The notes under the pieces were generated by a model. That model was given only the letters and a program-made list of their open reading frames with translations. It did no database searches and was not told the origin of the DNA. A stretch of 64,000 bases of DNA. Source: Herbinix sp. Its GTDB lineage: Bacteria > Bacillota > Clostridia > Lachnospirales > Lachnospiraceae. This document shows positions 58,171 through 64,000 of the stretch, in pieces. The translations under genes were made by a program, and so were the position numbers. Location of the stretch: positions 45,928 through 109,927 of the forward strand of contig JAQZBN010000017.1 in assembly GCA_029238935.1 (NCBI GenBank), written 5' to 3'. The first letter of the stretch is position 1. The number at the start of each line of letters is the position of its first letter.

Positions 58171-58604
58171 GCTATAATCCTCCGTATCTATTTCATCTTT
58201 TGATTATTATTTCTTAATAGAGATAGAATCATACTTATGATTTTAATTAATCATCAATCGATCAAAGATATGATAATGACCAAACTAAAGATCCACCACT
58301 AATCAAATGCGTTTCTTATGATGAATAATAAAACAAGTGAAAATAATACAGGACGTTATTAACTATGAAAAAATTTATTTATAAGCTATCATTATGACGG
58401 TTTTATATTGCCAAACTTTCTCCACATTACGAAAGCCGTTTTTTCATAAATAATCTGGTTCTCTATCATATATAGTGTATCATAGTGGTAAATCCCTTAT
58501 TAATTCCATGCTCCTGTCGAATTCGTTTATTTTCAGCAAAATAGTAATCTAATGATGAGGTTAAAGCAAGCAATCCTATCTCACGATTAGCTTTGAATCC
58601 GAAT
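58171..58604. other. Intergenic region between the APC gene and ung
   Basis: No gene is visible in this 434-bp AT-rich gap. A weak plus-strand hairpin (ACGGTTTT at 58397 with AAAGCCGT before a T tract at 58439-58444) is possible. The APC promoter should lie near its right-to-left start but no convincing match was seen. Confidence 0.5.
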
Positions 58605-58645
58605 AAAAAAACGTATTACAGAGAATTAGATATTCTGTAATACGT
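58605..58645 (-). terminator. Rho-independent terminator of the cheW-ung operon
   Basis: On the minus strand ACGTATTACAGA (58645-58634) pairs perfectly with TCTGTAATACGT (58622-58611), followed by six or more Ts. It begins 2 bp after the ung stop. Confidence 0.93.
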
Positions 58646-58646
58646 C

Positions 58647-59321
58647 TTAATTATTTTCTATAGTCCAATCAATAGGAGAAATACTATTATTTTGAAGAAA
58701 ATGATTTGCTTTACTAAAAGGCTTACTTCCAAAAAATCCTCGATATGCAGACAATGGACTAGGGTGTGGAGCTTCTAAAATCAGATGTTTTGGATTTGTC
58801 AACATCTGTCTCTTTAACTGTGCTGGTCTTCCCCAAAGAATAAAAACAATCGGGCGATCTTGTTGGTTCACTGCCTGTATTACAGCATCCGTAAAACGTT
58901 CCCATCCTTTACCCTGATGGGAATTCGCTTGATGAGCCCTTACCGTTAATACAGTGTTAAGTAATAAAACCCCCTGCTTTGACCACTTTTCAAGATGTCC
59001 ATGATTGGGGATTAAACACCCTATATCATCCTGTAATTCCTTATAAATATTAACTAAGGATGGTGGGATCTCCACTTCAGGCTTCACCGAAAAGCATAAC
59101 CCATGAGCCTGTCCCTCATTGTGATAAGGATCCTGCCCAAGGATCACAACTTTCACTTCACTTAGCGGAGTAAAATGAAATGCATTAAATATATCGTCCG
59201 AACTCGGATAAACCACATAATTCATATATTCAGATTTGATAAATTGATATAGTTCTTTGTAATATGGTTGGCGGAATTCATTTCCGATTGCCTCCAACCA
59301 ATCATTGTTAATTGTTCCCAA
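58647..59321 (-). CDS. ung: Uracil-DNA glycosylase
   Basis: The 224-residue family 1 UDG excises uracil from DNA. It has the water-activating motif VILGQDPYHNEGQAHG with catalytic Asp64 and the HPSPLSAYRGFFG motif with His186, as well as PPSLVNIYKEL. It is the last gene in an operon after hisF (37 bp spacing) and is followed by a strong terminator. The pairing with histidine genes has no obvious functional reason. Confidence 0.98.
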   Translation of the reverse strand: MGTINNDWLEAIGNEFRQPYYKELYQFIKSEYMNYVVYPSSDDIFNAFHFTPLSEVKVVILGQDPYHNEGQAHGLCFSVKPEVEIPPSLVNIYKELQDDIGCLIPNHGHLEKWSKQGVLLLNTVLTVRAHQANSHQGKGWERFTDAVIQAVNQQDRPIVFILWGRPAQLKRQMLTNPKHLILEAPHPSPLSAYRGFFGSKPFSKANHFLQNNSISPIDWTIENN

Positions 59322-59358
59322 ATTAAACTTCCTTCTATCTACTGTATTATGATAAAAA

Positions 59359-60120
59359 TTATAATCTTACACTGATACCTTTATCCTGTAGATATCTTTT
59401 CAGATCCGTAATCTCCATTTCTTTATAATGGAATAGTGATGCAGCTAAAGCGGCATCTGCTTTCCCTGTTGTTAATGCATCATAAAAATGATCCATGGAG
59501 CCAGCACCACCAGATGCAATGACCGGAATAGACACGTTCTCTGAAATTGAACGGGTTAGCTCCAAATCATATCCGTCTTTTGTACCATCACAGTCCATAC
59601 TGGTAAGTAAAATTTCACCTGCTCCTAAACGGTTCGCCTTCATAGCCCATTCAATGGCATCTATGCCCATATCAACTCGACCGCCGTTCTTATAAATATT
59701 CCACCCAGAGCCATCCCGTCTTCGTTTTGCATCAATTGCGACAACTACACACTGACTACCGAATTTATCTGCTGCTTCACTAATCAACTCAGGATTTAGT
59801 ATGGCTGCAGTATTCACTGCTATCTTATCTGCACCTTCCCTTAGGATCATTTTAAAATCCTCAACGGTCCGAATTCCACCTCCCACTGTAAATGGGATAA
59901 ATACGGTCTCAGCAACCCTACGGACCATATCGATTTTAATTGTACGTGCATCAGAAGATGCTGTTATGTCCAGAAACACTAATTCATCTGCTCCTGCCTT
60001 ATCATAAGCGGAACCTACTAATACAGGATCACCGGCATCTTTCAGATTAACAAAATTAACACCTTTTACTACTCGGCCATTATGCACATCCAAACAGGGG
60101 ATTATTCTTTTTGTAAACAT
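59359..60120 (-). CDS. hisF: Imidazole glycerol phosphate synthase cyclase subunit HisF
   Basis: The 253-residue TIM barrel starts [19 protein letters not shown], with the first catalytic Asp in CLDV, and has VVAIDAKRR with the second. It converts PRFAR and ammonia from HisH to IGP and AICAR. It follows hisH by 53 bp. Other his genes are not in the window, so HisH-HisF are separated from the rest of the pathway here. Confidence 0.97.
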   Translation of the reverse strand: MFTKRIIPCLDVHNGRVVKGVNFVNLKDAGDPVLVGSAYDKAGADELVFLDITASSDARTIKIDMVRRVAETVFIPFTVGGGIRTVEDFKMILREGADKIAVNTAAILNPELISEAADKFGSQCVVVAIDAKRRRDGSGWNIYKNGGRVDMGIDAIEWAMKANRLGAGEILLTSMDCDGTKDGYDLELTRSISENVSIPVIASGGAGSMDHFYDALTTGKADAALAASLFHYKEMEITDLKRYLQDKGISVRL

Positions 60121-60173
60121 ATGATCACTCCTATTTCATCGTATTTAAACAAGCATCTTTCCTCTCGGATCAG

Positions 60174-60782
60174 TTACTTCAGTTCCGCAAAATTTTTCAG
60201 AATTTTAAGTCCAACGTCTCCACTTTTTTCAGGATGGAACTGACAAGCAAATACATTCTCCTTCTCAACAGAAGCGTGAATTGTAGTGCTATAATGGGTT
60301 GTTGCGGCAACTTCAGTCTCGTTCTTAGCGTTTAAATAATAGGAATGAACAAAATAAACATAAGAATTATTCTCTATCCCTCGATATAATTTCGTTCCAG
60401 GTTTGATGTCCAATGAGTTCCAACCCATGTGAGGGATTTTAAGCCCATTACTATCCGGGATTTTTATAATTTCACCTTTTAGAATTGATAAACCTTCTAC
60501 TCCATCGGACTCGTCGCTTCGTTCATAAAGAAGTTGTAATCCAAGGCAGATACCTAATAATGGAGTTCGTTTAGCAACTACTTCTTTTATAACATCAACT
60601 AATTGAAAATGATGCAGTTTATTCATTGCATCTCCAAATGCACCTACTCCTGGTAGAATTACTTTTTCTGCATCTAGTATACGATCTCTTTCTCTGGTGA
60701 TAACAGTCTCTTCTCCAAGAAATTCCAGAGCCTTTTGAACACTCTTTAAATTACCTGCATCATAATCTATAATTGCGATCAT
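60174..60782 (-). CDS. hisH: Imidazole glycerol phosphate synthase glutamine amidotransferase subunit HisH
   Basis: The 202-residue class I glutaminase has the nucleophile Cys79 in LLGICLGLQLLYE, and His183/Glu185 in FACQFHPEKSG. It delivers ammonia to HisF for histidine and purine-linked AICAR formation. It begins 19 bp after the zinc-ribbon membrane protein gene, so it is expressed with it. Confidence 0.97.
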   Translation of the reverse strand: MIAIIDYDAGNLKSVQKALEFLGEETVITRERDRILDAEKVILPGVGAFGDAMNKLHHFQLVDVIKEVVAKRTPLLGICLGLQLLYERSDESDGVEGLSILKGEIIKIPDSNGLKIPHMGWNSLDIKPGTKLYRGIENNSYVYFVHSYYLNAKNETEVAATTHYSTTIHASVEKENVFACQFHPEKSGDVGLKILKNFAELK

Positions 60783-60801
60783 AATCGTTATCCTTCCTGA
60801 C

Positions 60802-62853
60802 TTACTCTATTACATTCATTTTTTCCAATACAACATTATATACATTCATGCTATATTCACCTTGATTATCGCTTGATATAATTTTAATAGCCTCTTCTTC
60901 TGTTAGACTATATACATTATTGATTTCCGCAATGATTTGGTTTCTGACATAATCAAGATCTGAATTAATACCCAGTATAGTTGCTAATTCAATATATTTA
61001 TCATAACGCTCTAAACCTTTTAACAAAGAATCTAACGCTTTCGGGTAATCCCCCATTGCATAATAATTATTATAGGAATTTAACTGTTTATTTACATACA
61101 TTACTGTCATAATTTTATCGTAGATCTCGATGTCCTCATCTTTGATATCGATACCATAAACCTCATTATATGCTTGGGTGTACTTATGTCTACTAAAGTA
61201 ATTAGTTGCACTAGATATGCTTAATGAATAAGAAAATATGTTTGTGCCTATTAATAACAGTGTTACTATCATACCAAAAAATAAAAATACGATGGAAGCT
61301 CCTACACGATTTATTCTTCCTGAATCCTCTTCAATTTCATCGATGGATTCCATAAGAACTTTATCTCTTATTTTCTTTTCTTTCTTTTGCTTTCTTTGTT
61401 CTTTTTTATCTTTTACCTTTGATTTCTCTTCTGAAGAATCATCGATTTCTATATTTTCATTGGAGGATTGCTTTTTGTTATCTTTCTTCTTTTCTTTCTT
61501 ATTATTCTTTTTTACTTTTGTCTCTGCTGTAACTGCAGCTTCTTCATCATCTTCACTTATTTTCTTACTATTTTTATCTGTCCCTATCGACTCATTTTTC
61601 ACATTTCCAAAAAGTCTTTGAAACAAGTTTTTCTTATTCGAAGATTTTTTTATTTTTTCTATCTTTTTATCTTTTACCTTTTTCGATTTCTTCTTTTTCG
61701 AACTCTTTTCTCCCGAATTCTGATCTGGAACTAAATCAAGTAATTCCATCTCAAATAAGGGATCATCTAAAGAAGATACTGCTGTCAGTGCATCAGAAAA
61801 AACATCACCAACGTTATTGGGAACATTTTTGATGTCACTTACTCCATTCAATAAATCATTAATTGCATGTACATCTTCTGATACAGGATCATCTGAATTA
61901 ATTTGATTTAAAAGACTCAAAAATTCGTCGTCTTGTCCAACCTCTTCAAATCCTTCAAATTCATCAATCAAATTATCTGATATAGAATCCTGAGTTTCTT
62001 CATTTTTTGATATAGTTGTTTGATTATAGTCGTTATCAACTTCACCTTCCGCTGAATTGTCAGCAAGTTCTTCAAGTTCCATTGACTTTATTAGGTCTTC
62101 AAAATAAGGATCGATATCATCTTCCTCATACTCCTGCATCTCATTAGGTAGTATATTATGTTGAAGCATCTCAATATCAGATTCATGGGAGCTTGGTTCA
62201 TCATTTATCTCAGAAAGCTTCTCATGATGATCTGTATGTAAATCTTTTAAATAATCATCATCATTTAATGATACATTATTTATTTGAATCAAATCAGTAT
62301 CAACTGTTTGATTAATCGAATCCTCTTGAAAAAGATTTGCAAAGTCTGCACCGAAGAGATCTTCATCCTGTACTTGAATAAGATCCTCCGATTCACTTAA
62401 TGAAAATTGATCATAATCATTTACATCATCCAAATCAATATCGGCAAATTCAATGTCGTCATCTAAATCAAATGTATCGACATCATCTAGTTCAGAAAAA
62501 TCATCATGATGTAAATCAGATTGTTCTGTCTTGTTTTGTAATTTATTGTTTTGTTTATTTTTTTGCTGATCGCCCACCGTATTATGTGATACCATATTTA
62601 CGTTTTTGGAGGTCATATCTTTTTTATCTTTGTTTTGAATACTGATATCCTCCTCACTCTTATTTTGTGTCATATGTTTGCTTATGTTTTTCTTTGTGTA
62701 TAAATTATTTAAGTCTGATGTTGTATTTTTAACTGAATTTAATAAGCTATCCAAATAAGATTCATTTGATTTAATAAGATCTTTTTCAATACATGATTTG
62801 CAATATTCGGTTTCATCAGGTATTACTGTATTACAAGCTTTGCATTTAGCCAT
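60802..62853 (-). CDS. Zinc-ribbon, acidic, single-pass membrane protein of unknown function
   Basis: The protein has about 683 residues from ATG at 62853. The N-terminus is a zinc ribbon (MAKCKACNT and EYCKSCIEK). Residues about 60-380 form a low-complexity, very Asp/Glu-rich region (for example DDVDTFDLDDDIEFADIDLD), then a Lys-rich stretch (about 385-505) leads to one membrane span (ASIVFLFFGMIVTLLLIGTN) and a soluble C-terminal helical domain with TPR-like pattern. The zinc and charged regions should be cytoplasmic. I recognise no family. It lies between a CheW-like gene and hisH in one operon, so a signalling link is possible but unproven. Confidence 0.8.
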   Translation of the reverse strand: MAKCKACNTVIPDETEYCKSCIEKDLIKSNESYLDSLLNSVKNTTSDLNNLYTKKNISKHMTQNKSEEDISIQNKDKKDMTSKNVNMVSHNTVGDQQKNKQNNKLQNKTEQSDLHHDDFSELDDVDTFDLDDDIEFADIDLDDVNDYDQFSLSESEDLIQVQDEDLFGADFANLFQEDSINQTVDTDLIQINNVSLNDDDYLKDLHTDHHEKLSEINDEPSSHESDIEMLQHNILPNEMQEYEEDDIDPYFEDLIKSMELEELADNSAEGEVDNDYNQTTISKNEETQDSISDNLIDEFEGFEEVGQDDEFLSLLNQINSDDPVSEDVHAINDLLNGVSDIKNVPNNVGDVFSDALTAVSSLDDPLFEMELLDLVPDQNSGEKSSKKKKSKKVKDKKIEKIKKSSNKKNLFQRLFGNVKNESIGTDKNSKKISEDDEEAAVTAETKVKKNNKKEKKKDNKKQSSNENIEIDDSSEEKSKVKDKKEQRKQKKEKKIRDKVLMESIDEIEEDSGRINRVGASIVFLFFGMIVTLLLIGTNIFSYSLSISSATNYFSRHKYTQAYNEVYGIDIKDEDIEIYDKIMTVMYVNKQLNSYNNYYAMGDYPKALDSLLKGLERYDKYIELATILGINSDLDYVRNQIIAEINNVYSLTEEEAIKIISSDNQGEYSMNVYNVVLEKMNVIE

Positions 62854-62939
62854 ACAAACACCATCCACTTATCAATGATATTATGAATTTTAGCATATAT
62901 CATTGTATCCTACAACTATAATTTATGTGTATTGCTGAC

Positions 62940-63635
62940 TTATAAGCTCACAATTTCTGGATTAATGTCGAGAAACATTTTATTAAAATCTAGTATCACT
63001 ATTATATTTTCATTCTTTCTAATAATCCCACTAGCATATTTATTAGTAGTCATTTCAACTTTTACTTCAGTTATATTAGCATGTACATCCTCATAATCTT
63101 TGTTATCTGAAATTATTGAAGCTTCTTGGTCATCTACTATGTCACTTTCACTTGTAGTGTCAGAATCATCATAGTTTTCTTCCTCATCCACTAGCTCATC
63201 ATTTTTTTGTGTAATTATTTCTATCTCTGCAAACTCTCCTGGATATAAACTAGCATCATTCAAATACTCAGACATTTCTTCTTCTGTGACAATTTTTACT
63301 TCTTCAATAATTGCATTATGAATTCCAGCAACTCTATCAACATGAATCCCAATATTGTTGTTATATAATGACGTTACGATCAGCATATCTGATTTTATAT
63401 CGTTATTTGGATCTATATTTAAACTTTTGTACATGTCAATAACAGTAATAAGGAAATCTCTTGGCATTGTCAGTCCTTCAATGCATGGATTTGAATTGGG
63501 TACAGGTGTTGTTTTTTGATATGGCAGTATCTCTCGGATCTCACTCACCGTAATTCCGTAAGAATTGCCACCTACTATAAATTCTAATATCTCCGCTTCT
63601 TTGGTGTTTACATGTTTTACATTACTGTTATCCAT
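62940..63635 (-). CDS. CheW-like protein with acidic insertion
   Basis: The 231-residue protein carries a CheW-type fold: ILEFIVGGNSYGITVSEIRE, TPVPNSNPCIEGLTMPRDFL and VIDMYKSLNI match the CheW core, and ILDFNKMFLD at the end is the usual last strand. Between the two parts (about residues 142-190) lies an Asp/Glu/Ser-rich insertion absent from standard CheW. No CheA or receptor gene is near. It is the first gene of the operon with the zinc-ribbon protein, hisH, hisF and ung, and has a GGAGGAACG-type RBS. Confidence 0.85.
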   Translation of the reverse strand: MDNSNVKHVNTKEAEILEFIVGGNSYGITVSEIREILPYQKTTPVPNSNPCIEGLTMPRDFLITVIDMYKSLNIDPNNDIKSDMLIVTSLYNNNIGIHVDRVAGIHNAIIEEVKIVTEEEMSEYLNDASLYPGEFAEIEIITQKNDELVDEEENYDDSDTTSESDIVDDQEASIISDNKDYEDVHANITEVKVEMTTNKYASGIIRKNENIIVILDFNKMFLDINPEIVSL

Positions 63636-63707
63636 ATACGTTCCTCCATCTTAATTGTATCTATCTTTCTTTATCCTTGAGGTCTTATTATATTTATTCC
63701 TATCTTT

Positions 63708-63736
63708 ATTATAGTATATTCGAAGTAATTTGACAA
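63708..63736 (-). promoter_or_regulatory. Sigma-A promoter of the cheW-hisHF-ung operon
   Basis: On the minus strand TTGTCA (63736-63731), 17 bp, then TATAAT (63713-63708), about 75 bp before the CheW-like start. It begins only a few bases after the rRNA terminator. Confidence 0.75.
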
Positions 63737-63738
63737 AT

Positions 63739-63768
63739 AAAAAAACCCAAAGCAATCATTTTGCTTTG
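63739..63768 (-). terminator. Terminator of the rRNA operon
   Basis: On the minus strand CAAAGCAA (63768-63761) pairs with TTGCTTTG (63755-63748), followed by GGG and seven Ts. It is the first strong terminator after the 23S rRNA 3' end. Confidence 0.88.
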
Positions 63769-63911
63769 AGCTCCTATCATCTTAGCTGTTTATCATTGAT
63801 TACAATGACTATTGACTACACACGAAAATGTTGTTACATCCAAAGAGATTATCTCCATGAGATAGTCTTCTTACGAGGATCTGTTCCTCGATTTTACTGT
63901 AAAACCTGTTT
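63769..63911 (-). other. rRNA trailer with two small hairpins, no 5S gene
   Basis: The 143 bp between the 23S end and the terminator hold a CGAGGA/TCCTCG hairpin (63874-63890) and a TATCTC/GAGATA hairpin (about 63844-63868). These may be processing stems. No 5S rRNA or tRNA is recognisable. Confidence 0.6.
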
Positions 63912-64000
63912 AGGTCAAGCCCTCGACCGATTAGTAACAGTCAGCTCCATGCGTTACCGCACTTCCACCTCTGTCCTATCTACCTTGTCGTCTTCAAGGG
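63912..64000 (-). rRNA. 23S ribosomal RNA, 3' end (gene continues beyond window)
   Basis: The reverse complement reads as the last part of 23S rRNA: GAAGACGACAAGG, then GAGGTGGAAGTGCGGTAACG, GCATGGAGCTGAC, and the closing TTACTAATCGGTCGAGGGCT followed by TGACC. This agrees with the conserved helix 100-101 region and 3' terminus. The exact 3' end is estimated to within a few bases. Confidence 0.95.

Noticed and set aside
58397..58444. Plus-strand terminator in the APC-ung gap
   Set aside because: The stem is short with a wobble pair and a large loop, and no plus-strand gene ends before it.
61238..61734. Plus-strand open frames rich in Phe and Ser
   Set aside because: They are antisense shadows of the Lys/Glu-rich region in the zinc-ribbon membrane protein.
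63769..63911. 5S rRNA or tRNA gene after the 23S gene
   Set aside because: None of the conserved 5S blocks or a tRNA cloverleaf could be traced in this stretch.

Overview
The window is AT-rich, densely coded, low-GC Gram-positive chromosome with no prophage, IS element or CRISPR array. Spore genes (an alpha/beta SASP, YlbJ, GerW/YtfJ, Csp-like subtilases), an acetate kinase/phosphotransacetylase pair, a very large 2-hydroxyacyl-CoA dehydratase activase-type protein and several protein families typical of Lachnospiraceae point to an anaerobic, spore-forming clostridium of the Lachnospiraceae, probably near Lachnoclostridium (Clostridium) phytofermentans. That placement is inference from gene content and protein character.

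Layout. 1-5.2 kb: a minus-strand cell-wall/division block (U32 peptidase, FtsW/RodA-type polymerase, a penicillin-binding protein cut by the window edge, and zapA). 5.3-9.8 kb: ruvB-ruvA, a small zinc-finger protein and a cardiolipin-synthase-like protein with an unusual N-terminal CmpB-type membrane domain. 9.9-21.5 kb: a region matching the Bacillus ylb neighbourhood (rpmF, ylbN/DUF177, ylbM/tmcAL, ylbJ, coaD, rsmD), with pta-ackA and pepF among these genes, then a SASP. 21.7-32.7 kb: citrate synthase, a stand-alone CmpB paralogue, an L,D-transpeptidase, and a surface-glycan locus of two GT2 enzymes, two large polytopic GT-C-like proteins and UDP-galactopyranose mutase. 32.7-41 kb: recG, a GntR(YtrA)-ABC operon with its own operator, a 14-bp tandem repeat, then yloV(fakA-like)-yloU and rpmB, which keeps the Bacillus rpmB-yloU-yloV-recG association. 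41-47.6 kb: gerW-DUF2953, uncharacterised proteins, a rhomboid-like gene with a broken zinc-ribbon tail, a CorA transporter and a LysM protein. 47.8-58.2 kb: the activase-type giant, a CPBP membrane protease, two tandem Csp-like subtilases (one lacking the catalytic serine) and an APC permease. 58.6-63.7 kb: one operon cheW-like / zinc-ribbon membrane protein / hisH / hisF / ung, read from a clear promoter just past an rRNA terminator. 63.9 kb to the end: the 3' end of a 23S rRNA gene on the minus strand, with no 5S gene after it.

The main items for follow-up are the active/inactive subtilase pair, which resembles the Csp germination proteases where a pseudoprotease acts as a signal receptor; the CmpB-phospholipase D fusion; the galactofuranose-type glycan locus with two related GT-C-like proteins; the frameshifted rhomboid-like gene; the CheW-like protein with an acidic insertion; and several strong inverted or tandem repeats without assigned function. 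Starts were moved to internal ATG codons wherever the ribosome binding site lay inside the longest open frame. Several genes start at TTG or GTG with a good Shine-Dalgarno site.
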